Shown piece after piece: positions 15,835 through 25,132 of a stretch of 64,000 nt of DNA. The stretch covers positions 124,001-188,000 of the forward strand of contig CAUUMS010000001.1 of the NCBI GenBank assembly GCA_963546395.1, read 5' to 3'. Position 1 is the stretch's first letter. Every line of letters begins with the position of its first letter. The position numbers and the translations under genes are program-made. The notes beneath the pieces are model-generated. The model was given only the letters and a program-made list of their open reading frames with translations. It had not been told where the DNA came from and did no database searches. The stretch is from Bacteroides_D sp963546395. GTDB taxonomy: Bacteria > Bacteroidota > Bacteroidia > Bacteroidales > CAJPTX01.

Positions 15835-18800
15835 CTACTCGCCCACCTCAACCGTAGAGCGCCCGCCGCCGCACCGCTTGACGCGGATCTTCACCGCGAT
15901 GCGCTCGTTCATCTCCTGCACGTGCGAGATGAGGCCCACCTTGCGGCCCTGCATTTGCAGACGCTCCAGGGCCTCGAGGGCTACACCGAGGCTCTCGGGA
16001 TCGAGGGAGCCAAAGCCCTCATCGATAAATAGCGAGTCGAGGGTGTGACTGCTGGCGGAGAGGGCCGAAAGGGCCAGCGACAGGGCCAGGGAGACGAGGA
16101 ATGTCTCGCCGCCCGAGAGGGTATCGGCCGGGCGCACCTCGTTGAGCAGCTCGGTGTCTACAACCTGAAGGGCCAACGTGCGCCGCTTGATGGCCCCCGA
16201 GGTGGGCACCTGCTCGAGCCGGTAGCGGGGCATGATGTATTGCAGATGCTCGTTGGCATACTCCACCAGCACGCCGAGCGTGTACCCCTGGGCTAAGACC
16301 CTCAGCTGCTTCCCATCAGCGGAACCGTAGAGCTGGCTGAGCTTCTCCCAGTGGCTACAATCCTCTTGCATCGACTGTAGCTCTTTGCTCAACTTGTCGT
16401 GCTGAACTCTCCGCTCGGCATCCTGCTCTAGCGTGTTGCGCAGCTGGCCCGCTCGCTCTCGGCTCTGGGCCAGCTGATTCTGCATAGCTTGCCCCTCTTG
16501 CACCAGCTGCTCGGAGGTGTACTGCTCTATCCCCTCACACTTGGCGCGCAGGTTGGCTAGCTGCTTCTTCCGATCTCTGAGCAGTGACGCGACATTGCTC
16601 TCTTCCTGCCTGGCCTTCTGGATCTGCTCGCGGAGCTCATTGGCTCGCTGCGCAGGCATGGCCAGAATGGCATGCAGCGTGTCGGCCGAGTCTACCTCGG
16701 GGTGAGATGCGAGCCAGGTCTTCACCTCGCCCGTTAGCTTGTCCACGTCGGCACGGATTTGAGCCAACTGCTCCCACTGATGCTGGTAGGTAGCCTCGCA
16801 ACCCTGCGACTTCTTCCCGAGCTCCCGGAGCTCATCCTCCCTTCGGGTCACGGCACTGTCGGCCTTAGTTACTTTGTCGGCCAGCTCATGCTTCACCATC
16901 TCGGGGCTCTTTTCTCCCAGCTTTTGGTGCAATTCCCGACGTATCTCCTCGATCTCTGCCTCTTTCTTGCTGATACGAGTTTGCAATTGGTTACGCTGAT
17001 CGGTGGCCATCTGCAAGGGCTCGGCCTTTGCGTCCAGGAGGGTTTGCAGATGCTTAGCATCACGCGTGAGACGATCTATCTCCTTCGACAGCTCCACCCA
17101 GCGTGCGCACGCGTTGCGCAGGCGAGGGAGCCAATCCGCATTGCGCACAATGTCCTCATGCCAGGTGCTGGTGATAGGGGAAACGATAGGCTCCAGCTCC
17201 TGAAAGAGGGCCTCGCAGTCGGACGTATGCTGAGCCAGCATGCTCTCGCTGGCTAGCACCTTGGCGCGGTATTCGCCCTTTTGCGATTCCGCCTCCTTGA
17301 TGCCCTTCGTGAGATCCTCGTAGCGAGTGCGCAGCTCATGCTGATCGGCAGTGTAGGGATTGAGCTCGTGGGCCAATGGGTGCTCCGTGCTCCCGCACAC
17401 GGGGCAGGGCTCCGATGCCTTCAGGGCCTTCCGCAACCCTAGCACCTCGGGGGACACTGCACCCTGCATGGATTGGAGCTCGCCCTTCATCCTCTCCGCC
17501 TCGCTCTCGCAATGGTTGACATGGGCCGTGTGGGACTCGACGCTCGCCTGAGCCTCGGCAACCTTCATGCGGAGTTTATGGTAGCTCTCCAGACGGACGA
17601 GTAGCGCGCCGCCATCCTTAAAGAGTGCCTCGGCCTTGCTGAGCTCCTTAAGCCTAGCCTGGCTGTCTTGCATCTGCGACTGGGTGTCGGCGAGTTGCTT
17701 CCGCACCTTCTCCTCCTCAGCACGTAGCGCGGTGATGTGCTCCTGACTCCGTGACAGCTCAGCCCGCTCATCGGCACACTCCTTCTTCAGGCCATCGAGA
17801 TGTACCTGCTTCTGCGACAGATGCACGAGCTCGAATCCCATGCTGGTTTGCTCCTCGTGCACGGATTGCTGTTGCTTTTTGCACTGGGTTAGGAGGTTCT
17901 GGGCCTGCTGGCACTCGGCCTGTAGCTTCGTGCGCTCCTCTTCCAACCCAACCGTAGTGCGCTCGAGCTCCTGGAGCCGACTCCGCTCATCGGCCACACG
18001 TAGTGCCACATCGCGGATGGATTGCGCCACGTCCCACCGCTTCAGGCGGATCTCATCGGGCCGCAACGCCATAAGGCGCGCTTTCTTCTCCGCCAGATCG
18101 TTCGTGGCCTTCGCCTCATCGCGGGTGAGGGCCTCGTGCTGCTTGCACCACTCCACGCGCTGCATGTTGATCTGCACATCCTTGTCCAGCTGCTCGATGC
18201 GGGCTTCCTGCTGCTGCAAGTCCTCCTGCAAGCGCGCACAATCCGCCTCCTTGAGCAGCTCAATGGAGGTGAGCTGCCCGGTGTACACCTTACATTTCTC
18301 CTCGGCCTGCTTGTATTTCTGGTAGATGCACTTTGAGATCTCGGTGAAATACCCGGTGTTGGTCAGCCGCTCTAGCAAAGCGGCTTTCTCGTCGCTCTTG
18401 GTCTGAAGGAACTTGGCAAAGTCGCCCTGGGCGAGCAGCACAGCCCGGGTAAACGACTCGTAGCCCAGGCCGAGCTTACACTCGATGAACCGCGTGAAAT
18501 CCTTCTTGAGTCGGGCTACGCATCGCTTGGTAGCCAGCTCGTACACCTGTTGCTGGGCACTCTGCAAGGCTCCGCTAGGCTTTCGCCCCGCACGCCATAC
18601 CTCCCACCGGGCACGGTATTCGACGCCATCAATACCCTGAAATTCCACCTCGGCGAAGCCGTGCCCAGCCCCACGCCGCAGGAGCTGACGGGCATCATTG
18701 GCCGCTAGGCGTTCGCCGTCGGCATCATCCAGCTTCACATTGCTCTCCGAGGCGCGCTGCAAGCGCGGTGCGCTACCGAAGAGGGCCAGGCATATGGCGT

Positions 18801-18942
18801 CGAGGATGGTGGATTTTCCGGCTCCCGTGGGGCCCACAATGGCGTACAGGCCCGCCGAGACGAGTGGTTGCACCCGAAAATTGATCTCGAAGGGCCGCTC
18901 CAGCGAGGCGAGATTGGCCCCCCTAATCGCAAGAATTCGCAT
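15835..18942 (-). CDS. sbcC: Exonuclease subunit SbcC (Rad50-like ATPase)
   Basis: 1035 residues, typical of SbcC. The N-terminal Walker A is GPTGAGKST (37-45). Long coiled coils, rich in Glu, Gln, Lys and Leu, flank a zinc hook CPVC at 513-516. The C-terminal half carries the ABC signature LSGGE near 942 and Walker B FIDEGFGSLD near 972-981. With SbcD it forms the Mre11/Rad50-type nuclease that opens hairpins and processes DNA ends. The start overlaps the last 20 bp of sbcD, so translation is probably coupled. Confidence 0.97.
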   Translation of the reverse strand: MRILAIRGANLASLERPFEINFRVQPLVSAGLYAIVGPTGAGKSTILDAICLALFGSAPRLQRASESNVKLDDADGERLAANDARQLLRRGAGHGFAEVEFQGIDGVEYRARWEVWRAGRKPSGALQSAQQQVYELATKRCVARLKKDFTRFIECKLGLGYESFTRAVLLAQGDFAKFLQTKSDEKAALLERLTNTGYFTEISKCIYQKYKQAEEKCKVYTGQLTSIELLKEADCARLQEDLQQQEARIEQLDKDVQINMQRVEWCKQHEALTRDEAKATNDLAEKKARLMALRPDEIRLKRWDVAQSIRDVALRVADERSRLQELERTTVGLEEERTKLQAECQQAQNLLTQCKKQQQSVHEEQTSMGFELVHLSQKQVHLDGLKKECADERAELSRSQEHITALRAEEEKVRKQLADTQSQMQDSQARLKELSKAEALFKDGGALLVRLESYHKLRMKVAEAQASVESHTAHVNHCESEAERMKGELQSMQGAVSPEVLGLRKALKASEPCPVCGSTEHPLAHELNPYTADQHELRTRYEDLTKGIKEAESQKGEYRAKVLASESMLAQHTSDCEALFQELEPIVSPITSTWHEDIVRNADWLPRLRNACARWVELSKEIDRLTRDAKHLQTLLDAKAEPLQMATDQRNQLQTRISKKEAEIEEIRRELHQKLGEKSPEMVKHELADKVTKADSAVTRREDELRELGKKSQGCEATYQHQWEQLAQIRADVDKLTGEVKTWLASHPEVDSADTLHAILAMPAQRANELREQIQKARQEESNVASLLRDRKKQLANLRAKCEGIEQYTSEQLVQEGQAMQNQLAQSRERAGQLRNTLEQDAERRVQHDKLSKELQSMQEDCSHWEKLSQLYGSADGKQLRVLAQGYTLGVLVEYANEHLQYIMPRYRLEQVPTSGAIKRRTLALQVVDTELLNEVRPADTLSGGETFLVSLALSLALSALSASSHTLDSLFIDEGFGSLDPESLGVALEALERLQMQGRKVGLISHVQEMNERIAVKIRVKRCGGGRSTVEVGE

Positions 18943-20131
18943 GAGAATCAGGTGTCTTGCTGGCCTCTATCGCCTGGAGGAAACGGCTGAGCAGCGGGGC
19001 TGGCATGTCGGTTTTGTACAGCGACTGGTACTCCTGCTGCGCCACGGCCACGGGGTCGATGCGCCCCTGGATGAGCACGGCCTTTCCCCGGGCAGGATCG
19101 GCAACTTCTGGCACATGCGCCCGCATGGGGCCCAGGCGCACATAATGCCCCTCGGCCCACTCCTGCACCTCACGTCGCAATGAGGGCCTGGGGCCATCGA
19201 GCTCTACGATGAGACTCAGGATGGGGGCCCACTGGTCGGGCTCACCGCTGGGCATCTGCGCCATCTGCTCACGAATGGCTCTGGGAGTGCCCGAGAGCTC
19301 GAGCAGCTTTACGGGGGACTCGTAGGCGAGGGGGGAGATGTGCACCCCGTCAGCATTGAGATCTACCAAGAGGACTTCATGGCTGTACTCCTTCTCGGCG
19401 AATGACATCGGGAGTGGTGAGCCGCTGTATCGCACCGTGTCCAAACCGTAGACGCGCTGCGCACGGTGTAGATGGCCCAGGGCCACGTAATCGTACACCT
19501 CGGGTGGGAATGCCGCTGCACTTACTCGCTCAAGGCCTCCCACCACGGGCACGGCACCAGAGGATGAGACGGCATTCGCGGCGAAGAGGTGAGCCATTGC
19601 CACCCGGGGCACATCGCCCGCTGGGAGGTGCGTTCTCAGCCCATGGAAAAATGCCAGGAAGGGGTCTCCACCCTCCTCAACGATGGGGCAATCTGCGGGT
19701 CGTAGATAGGGCACAGCCACGCAGAGCACCTCTTCGCCCTTACGGCTACGGAGGGGGATGGCAAAGTAGCCGTAGTCAATTGACCCGTCGGGCAGGCGTG
19801 GCACAATGCCTCGCACGTGCACATTCAGGGCTGAGAGTAGTGGCTGTGCGGCCTCGAGGCGTAGCCCAGAGTCATGATTCCCCGCAATCATCACCACCTG
19901 GAGCCCAGGCTGTGAGGCAGCAATGCGCGCCAGGAAATCGTACAGCAGTCGGAGTGAATGCGAAGATGGGCTCAGGGTGTCGAACACGTCACCCGCAATG
20001 AGCAGCACATCAACGCCCTGCTCATCGATCTGCTTGGCAAGCCAGTCGAGGAAACGATCCTGCTCGTGTAGCCGATCGAAGCCGTGAAACCGCTGCCCTA
20101 AATGCCAATCGGCCGTGTGCAAAAGCCGCAT
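18923..20131 (-). CDS. sbcD: Exonuclease subunit SbcD (Mre11-like phosphoesterase)
   Basis: 402 residues. Metallophosphoesterase motifs are in order: HTADWHLGQRF (5-15), DVLLIAGDVFD, IAGNHDSG and ALGHLHRAQ, which bind the two catalytic metal ions. A C-terminal region of about 100 residues forms the capping part that contacts SbcC. It starts 18 bp after the stop of an FKBP-like lipoprotein gene on the same strand, so sbcDC may be read from the promoter at 23261-23268 together with that cluster. It overlaps sbcC by 20 bp. Confidence 0.97.
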   Translation of the reverse strand: MRLLHTADWHLGQRFHGFDRLHEQDRFLDWLAKQIDEQGVDVLLIAGDVFDTLSPSSHSLRLLYDFLARIAASQPGLQVVMIAGNHDSGLRLEAAQPLLSALNVHVRGIVPRLPDGSIDYGYFAIPLRSRKGEEVLCVAVPYLRPADCPIVEEGGDPFLAFFHGLRTHLPAGDVPRVAMAHLFAANAVSSSGAVPVVGGLERVSAAAFPPEVYDYVALGHLHRAQRVYGLDTVRYSGSPLPMSFAEKEYSHEVLLVDLNADGVHISPLAYESPVKLLELSGTPRAIREQMAQMPSGEPDQWAPILSLIVELDGPRPSLRREVQEWAEGHYVRLGPMRAHVPEVADPARGKAVLIQGRIDPVAVAQQEYQSLYKTDMPAPLLSRFLQAIEASKTPDSHANSCD

Positions 20132-20149
20132 GGCACCAGCTCTCCCCCG

Positions 20150-21139
20150 TTACTTCTTGGTATTCGAGCGCACGACAGTGATGTCGTACAGCAGCGGCTC
20201 GTAGGGGCGCACCTTGGCATTGCCCTTCTCGCCGTAGGCCACCTCGCTGGGTACTAGCAGTTGCACCCGACACCCAACCTTCTGTCCTACCAGCACATTA
20301 CGAATCCCGCGGATCTTGCTTGACGCATCCTTGGCATTCAGCCCCACCAGGTTGTACTTGCTCCCCGAGGGTGAATACACATCGTGCTGCTGGGCCACCT
20401 CGTCGCTATTGGTCTCAAGCAGGGTACCATCCAGGAAATAGCACGAGTAACGCACCCAGATGTAGGTATCGGCGGCGATATTGGCTCCGTTTCCGGAGGC
20501 TACCGTATGCACGTAGACGCTATCGCGAGCCTGAAATCCTGCATGCGTCTTCATGTACTCCCTGATGCGATCCAGCTCGTGAGCCTTGGGATTCGTCACC
20601 GCTTCCCGGAGCACCATGTAGCAGAGCGCAGAGCGATAGGATGAGCGTCCCCAGAGCTGCTTGCTGCCCAGTGCCGTGGAGGGTAGCCCCATGACGATGG
20701 AGTCGCCCACACGCGCAGCGGTCAGCACCTTAAACATGGAGGAGCCCCACTCCCTCTCATCGACCTTCACGTAGCCCGGCACATAGTGCACCGTGCGATC
20801 GTACATCCCGTTCCCTTTGGCCACATGTGCCTGCGTGGTGCTCAGTAGGGCGCCATTAAGGTCGTAGGCTGCGAAGTCGAAATACAGCCATTGGCCCGAG
20901 GATACGGCCTGCCCTGAGGTGCTGGCCAGCGTCTGATGAAATGCACCGTTGGAGTCCTCCTTCGACGAGGGGTAATGTATCTGGCGGTAGGCCGATAGGC
21001 GTGCCAGCTCGTCATCCAGTTCGTAGTTGCTTGCGCTCTTCTTGCAGGCTGTAGAGGCTATCGTCCCCACCATCAGCACAGCGAGCAGGAGCCTGCTCGT
21101 CATCTGCCTAAAATCGATTCTATGCAACCTTGCCATCAT
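20150..21139 (-). CDS. FKBP-like lipoprotein, probable two-domain peptidyl-prolyl isomerase relative
   Basis: 329 residues from ATG 21139; ATG 21103 (MTSRLLLAVLMVGTIASTAC) gives a more usual lipoprotein signal and may be the true start. The lipobox is ASTAC followed by KK, so it should be membrane-anchored facing the periplasm. The C-terminal part (VGQKVGCRVQLLVPSEVAYG, then a closing strand YEPLLYDITVV) has the FKBP fold pattern. An earlier region around VGDSIVMGLPSTALG looks like a second, diverged copy. Active-site aromatic residues are not well kept, so isomerase activity is doubtful. It is the last of four related genes in a row. Confidence 0.75.
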   Translation of the reverse strand: MMARLHRIDFRQMTSRLLLAVLMVGTIASTACKKSASNYELDDELARLSAYRQIHYPSSKEDSNGAFHQTLASTSGQAVSSGQWLYFDFAAYDLNGALLSTTQAHVAKGNGMYDRTVHYVPGYVKVDEREWGSSMFKVLTAARVGDSIVMGLPSTALGSKQLWGRSSYRSALCYMVLREAVTNPKAHELDRIREYMKTHAGFQARDSVYVHTVASGNGANIAADTYIWVRYSCYFLDGTLLETNSDEVAQQHDVYSPSGSKYNLVGLNAKDASSKIRGIRNVLVGQKVGCRVQLLVPSEVAYGEKGNAKVRPYEPLLYDITVVRSNTKK

Positions 21140-21151
21140 CTTGTAGAATAT

Positions 21152-21688
21152 CTATTGCACCACCTTCCCCGACGTAGCGAGCACTCGCACGAAACAGCCC
21201 ATCGGGGTATTGGGCTTCACCACCCCCACCATGGATTCGCCGTAGGCCAGCCGTGAGGGAATCCCCAGCCAACCCGTGCCATTCCGCTGGGCGAAAAGCC
21301 TAAGCCCCCTATCGAATCCTCGCATCGCTGAGCTCTTGCCCACTATGTATGTCCACACCGTATCGGTAGAATCAGCCACCGGCAACTTATGCTGCTTGGC
21401 ATCTGCCAGGATATTCGTAGCTAGCGGAGTCGGTGAGCTCCCTGACAGTGCATACAACGTGTATTGCAGCGAAATCGTATCACCATCGGCCAAGACAAGC
21501 GAATCGCCCCGCTGCACTGGGCCGTAGAATACGCCATCGACCTCCCACACCTCCTTAGCGCGCGAACGCATGAACTGCTGCACAGCGGCACGCTCCCGCT
21601 CATGAAGCCCCTCTTTGTAAGCATCGCGACAGGCGACGAGGGCCCCCGCAGCAAGTAGCGAGGCCAGGACGAAAAGTCGCATCCTCAT
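21152..21688 (-). CDS. Small FKBP-like lipoprotein
   Basis: 178 residues with a clear lipoprotein signal (MRMRLFVLASLLAAGALVAC). The segment MRGFDRGLRLF, then WLGIPSRLAYGESMVG and a final strand CFVRVLATSG, follows the FKBP order (GLEEAL, IPPxLAYG, closing strand), but key aromatic residues are lost. The start codon overlaps the stop of the upstream FKBP gene in ATGA, which shows coupled translation. Similar lipoproteins of Bacteroidota include GldI of the gliding/T9SS apparatus; a link to T9SS is only inference. Confidence 0.75.
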   Translation of the reverse strand: MRMRLFVLASLLAAGALVACRDAYKEGLHERERAAVQQFMRSRAKEVWEVDGVFYGPVQRGDSLVLADGDTISLQYTLYALSGSSPTPLATNILADAKQHKLPVADSTDTVWTYIVGKSSAMRGFDRGLRLFAQRNGTGWLGIPSRLAYGESMVGVVKPNTPMGCFVRVLATSGKVVQ

Positions 21689-22614
21689 GATGCGTTATCG
21701 CCAGGCTTTATCTCCGTGAGCTCCACCTCAAAGATGACCGAGGTGTACGGCGGCACAATCCCCGTAGAGCTACCCTCGGGGCCGAAGGCTATCGAAGAGG
21801 GCAGGATGAACAACGATTGCTCACCCTCACGCATGAGGCGTATAGCCCGTTCCAGGCCATCGATAACCTGCCATTTCTCCCCGAGCACGAACTGGAAGGC
21901 CTCACCCCGCTTACGCGTCGAGTCGAAGTAGGTGCCATCCAGGAAACGGCCCTCGAACTCCACCGTCACCGTATCGCCATCCTCGGGGTAGGGGCCGCTG
22001 CCGGCGCGCACAGGCAGGTAGTAGAGGCTATCGACCATGTGCGTATCGATGTGCTCACGGGCTAAGTACTGTCGCAGTATAACCTGCTCGTATTCGCCGA
22101 AATCCTTGATCCAATGCACAAAGGCCTCCTTCTCCCTCTCGAAGGACAGGGAGTCCACCACGCTAAGCATGCGCACGTCGATGCGCATCTGCTCGGCGCT
22201 ATCCATGAACGGCGGTAACGTAGTGGCGAGCGTCTTGGTGAAAAAGTCGTAGGCTGGTAGCACGAAAGAGGCGCTATCGCCCTCAGCCAGCAGGGCGAGG
22301 CATTGCTCTATGGCTCCCCCATAGCTAGGACGCTCCAGCTGAAAACGCCGTCCCCCCTCAAAGAAGGCCGAGTCCTTATCGGTGAGATACCGCAGATACA
22401 CCGTGATGTAGTCGCCGGGGCGTGCCTGCTCTCCCCTCTCTCCGATGCTCCAGAGGCGGTAATACGTCTGCCCCTCAAGCCAGGTATACCCCTCCAGACG
22501 GCCCGACGGAGAGGTGCGGCATCCCCACAATGCCAGGGCCACCAGGGCCATCAGTCCGGGCACAACGCCCCCCTTGCGTACCCTCAACGCAAGACGTGTA
22601 AGTGCATTCGCCAT
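21685..22614 (-). CDS. FKBP-type peptidyl-prolyl cis-trans isomerase lipoprotein
   Basis: 309 residues from ATG 22614; the frame also opens at a TTG at 22641, which is less likely. Lipobox LALWGC near residue 32. The C-terminal 100 residues form a full FKBP domain: DTVTVEFEGRFLDGTYFDST, FVLGEKWQVIDGLERAI, SIAFGPEGSSTGIVPPYT, VIFEVELTEI. The FD, VI, W and Y active-site positions are mostly present, so this is the member of the cluster most likely to be an active isomerase of the periplasm. Overlaps the next gene by 4 bp. Confidence 0.9.
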   Translation of the reverse strand: MANALTRLALRVRKGGVVPGLMALVALALWGCRTSPSGRLEGYTWLEGQTYYRLWSIGERGEQARPGDYITVYLRYLTDKDSAFFEGGRRFQLERPSYGGAIEQCLALLAEGDSASFVLPAYDFFTKTLATTLPPFMDSAEQMRIDVRMLSVVDSLSFEREKEAFVHWIKDFGEYEQVILRQYLAREHIDTHMVDSLYYLPVRAGSGPYPEDGDTVTVEFEGRFLDGTYFDSTRKRGEAFQFVLGEKWQVIDGLERAIRLMREGEQSLFILPSSIAFGPEGSSTGIVPPYTSVIFEVELTEIKPGDNAS

Positions 22615-22654
22615 GCTGCAAAGTAAACGATTTTCTAGCAACCGGCCGTACTAC

Positions 22655-23233
22655 CTACTGTTTCGGGTACCGAAGCCAGTACACGCGGTACACCAGGCAG
22701 GCATGCGGTGGCACCCCGGCCTCTTTGTCCCCCACCAAGCCGTAGCCCAAATGAGGAGGCACAATAGCCAATCCCTGTTGCCCTGGAGCCATATGCTGGA
22801 TCAATTCCTCGAGACCTGCCGGCTGATCGCGCCGTCCCAGGGTGAACTCCAGCGGAGCCAGCGTATCGGCCTGGGCACACGTGGTGCCATCGAGCAGCTC
22901 TAACTGATAGGCCACGGCCACCTGAACCCCATTCTTGGCCGGCTGACCGATAGGGGTACCCCATACCTTATAGCTCATCCCCTGCCCATTGCGCTGCATA
23001 TCAGGCAGCCCATGACGGCGGATGTACCCCTCTATTTGTAGCTCGCTACGCGAGGCCGCCAGCTGATTGGCCCGCTCGAGCTCCCGTTCCAGCCCTGGGG
23101 CCTCCTGCCTGGAATTCAGCCTCTCCGCATCCCCCGAGGGGCTAGAGCACACCGTGCACCGCCCAAGGCATAGACACCCGAGCAGCAGCATAATGCAAGA
23201 CAGACCGATTGCAAGACGAGAAGCACGCACCAT
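22655..23233 (-). CDS. FKBP-like lipoprotein, first gene of the cluster
   Basis: 192 residues from ATG 23233 (MVRASRLAIGLSCIMLLLGC). A longer frame to 23323 is ruled out because the TACCTTTG element at 23261-23268 lies inside it. The FKBP-like pattern is seen in VAVAYQLELLDGTTC, LGRRDQPAGLEELIQHMAPG and VPPHLGYGLVGD, ending VYRVYWLRY. There are several Cys after the lipobox (CLCLGRCTVC), more than needed for lipidation. It leads a run of four related lipoprotein genes that continues into sbcDC. Confidence 0.8.
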   Translation of the reverse strand: MVRASRLAIGLSCIMLLLGCLCLGRCTVCSSPSGDAERLNSRQEAPGLERELERANQLAASRSELQIEGYIRRHGLPDMQRNGQGMSYKVWGTPIGQPAKNGVQVAVAYQLELLDGTTCAQADTLAPLEFTLGRRDQPAGLEELIQHMAPGQQGLAIVPPHLGYGLVGDKEAGVPPHACLVYRVYWLRYPKQ

Positions 23234-23260
23234 GAGCCTCAGGCTCAAGCCATTCTGCCA

Positions 23261-23268
23261 CAAAGGTA
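23261..23268 (-). promoter_or_regulatory. -7 element TACCTTTG of the FKBP lipoprotein cluster
   Basis: TACCTTTG on the minus strand, 27 nt before ATG 23233. It fixes the start of the first FKBP-like gene and probably drives the genes down to sbcC. Confidence 0.7.
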
Positions 23269-23335
23269 GCCATTGTTCAGGACTAGGCATTCCACCGATC
23301 CACTGGCACCCCAGAGGTCTCAACGTCGTGCCCCA

Positions 23336-24835
23336 CTAACGTATCACCTGCTCAAGCTCCCTATCGATGGGATATACCCCCGAGAAGTCGTGCAGCGTCA
23401 GGCTGCGGATCCGGTAGAAGTAGTCCCAGAATCGGCGCAGCTGCTGTATACGCCGCTCACGGGCCCTGTCCTTGGACAGCTGAGCATCATTAAGCTCCAA
23501 GGTGCCAATGCGGCCCTCGATGAACACGGCGATGGATGTCTGGTAGCGCAGCTCGGCCACCGTATCAGCCTCCTGAGCCAGACGCAGCTGCGCCTGCTGC
23601 CGGTTGAATCGTTCCACCAGGATAAAGAGCTCCTGCCGGAATAGCTGCTCCTGCTGCCGGAGCTGCGACTCCACCACCTCCCGATCCCATTGGGCCATCT
23701 TGAGCTTTCCGGCCCTGCGTCCCCAGTCCAGGATGGGGATCCGGAATCCGAGCCTCACCTCCTGGTAGTCGATCGGCTGGCTGTAGCTCCCCCTCAGGTT
23801 GGCATCCTGACCCGTGTAGCCCACCGAGGCCACCAGATCCACCTTGAATCGTTCCCCCTTCGCCACGGCCACCGCCTGGTTCGCCTCCAGACGCATCCGC
23901 GCCGCCCGATGACGCAGCACATTGTTCTCCAGCGCACAGGCGAGCACCGTGTCGTAAGGCACCGACACCACCGGTACCGCCGTGGGCATCACCACCCGCA
24001 GGGAATCGCTATCGGGCAGGCCCAGAAAGCTCTGAAGGGCGAATAGGCTAGCCCGCCAGCTCGTCTCCTCCTCGGTGAGGGCCGACTGCGCCTCCAGCAA
24101 TGACAGCAGCAACTGCCGCTCACCATTGGCCGAGAGATCCCCATTCTGCCGCTTAGCCTGCGCTATGGCGTAGAGCTTCTGCGCATTGATCGCATTCTGA
24201 CGGGCCGAGCTCAAGCGGGTCTCCGCCACCAGCAAATCGAAGTAGCGGCTGATAGCCTCACGGGTCAACTCCTCCACCTCGCTCAGATAGGCCGCCTGCT
24301 GCTCACGGTAGCGCACGGGCTCTATGCGGTTTTCCCAGCGCATCAGATTCGCCGCAAAGAGCGGTTGCGTTAACGTCATCCCCAGCGGTACGGCGAGGTA
24401 GCGATCCTGCACCCTGCGCCCCAGCGGGTGCAACACGTCGAGCGAGCTTTGCAGCGACACCGTCCCCCCGGTGAGCGGGATCCGTTGCGTCACCGCCAGT
24501 TCGCCGTTAGCTTGCAGCACATTCGAGCGCACGAACGTGTAGCTACCATCGGCCCCCTGGTGCAGATTGAACAGACGCTTGTAGTGAGGCAATGTTCCCC
24601 CTATCGACACCTCGGGCAGGAGGTTGGCCCGGCTAGCCCGGTAACGCCAGTAGGCAGCGCGCAGCTTATTACGCGCCACCGCCGAAGCCACGGACTGCCG
24701 GCGCGCACAGGCGATTGCATCCTCCAGCGTCAGCATTTGCCCCGACCCTTGCGCCATGGTGGGGTCACATTCCCACAACACCATTGCCAGGATGAGGGCC
24801 GCCTCCCTGACGTAGCCAAACCAACGAGCTTTCAT
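23336..24835 (-). CDS. TolC-family outer membrane efflux protein
   Basis: 499 residues from ATG 24835 (MKARWFGYVREAALILAMVL); an upstream start at 24892 would give an unusually long n-region. After the signal peptide (cleavage near TMAQG) come two repeats of long alpha-helical coiled coil joined by beta segments, as in TolC: LTLEDAIACARRQS, then PEVSIGGTLP, LTQPLF and a second round beginning DTVLACALENN and ending with QLRLAQEADTVAELRY and LNDAQLSKDRAR. It should form the outer-membrane channel of an efflux or type I secretion complex. No partner (membrane fusion protein or inner-membrane pump) is encoded nearby, so it is an orphan channel here. Confidence 0.9.
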   Translation of the reverse strand: MKARWFGYVREAALILAMVLWECDPTMAQGSGQMLTLEDAIACARRQSVASAVARNKLRAAYWRYRASRANLLPEVSIGGTLPHYKRLFNLHQGADGSYTFVRSNVLQANGELAVTQRIPLTGGTVSLQSSLDVLHPLGRRVQDRYLAVPLGMTLTQPLFAANLMRWENRIEPVRYREQQAAYLSEVEELTREAISRYFDLLVAETRLSSARQNAINAQKLYAIAQAKRQNGDLSANGERQLLLSLLEAQSALTEEETSWRASLFALQSFLGLPDSDSLRVVMPTAVPVVSVPYDTVLACALENNVLRHRAARMRLEANQAVAVAKGERFKVDLVASVGYTGQDANLRGSYSQPIDYQEVRLGFRIPILDWGRRAGKLKMAQWDREVVESQLRQQEQLFRQELFILVERFNRQQAQLRLAQEADTVAELRYQTSIAVFIEGRIGTLELNDAQLSKDRARERRIQQLRRFWDYFYRIRSLTLHDFSGVYPIDRELEQVIR

Positions 24836-25094
24836 ATTGCGCGTGCACATGGATTGCGTGTTTGCCCTCCAGTCTGTCAAAAATGGTGCCACGCCATCGG
24901 CAGAATGCCCCCCTGAGCGTCAAGCCCCTCGCGCTGGGGCCTGGCAACACGAATATCGCCCTGCAAAATCACCCGCCCCCTTGCGCATGACGTGCTGCAA
25001 TCTGTTCGCTATCGGACACTGCACCCCCGAGGGCGGACAAATGGCCCGCGCTGTGAATGGGCAGCCGGCACATTGCCCGAGGGCATCAAATCGC

Positions 25095-25102
25095 TACCTT
25101 TG
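25095..25102 (+). promoter_or_regulatory. -7 element TACCTTTG of radC
   Basis: TACCTTTG 30 nt before ATG 25133. It shows that the longer in-frame start at 24992 is not used. Confidence 0.7.
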
Positions 25103-25132
25103 CCACAGGAGCCCCATACGCGAGACCTCCCC

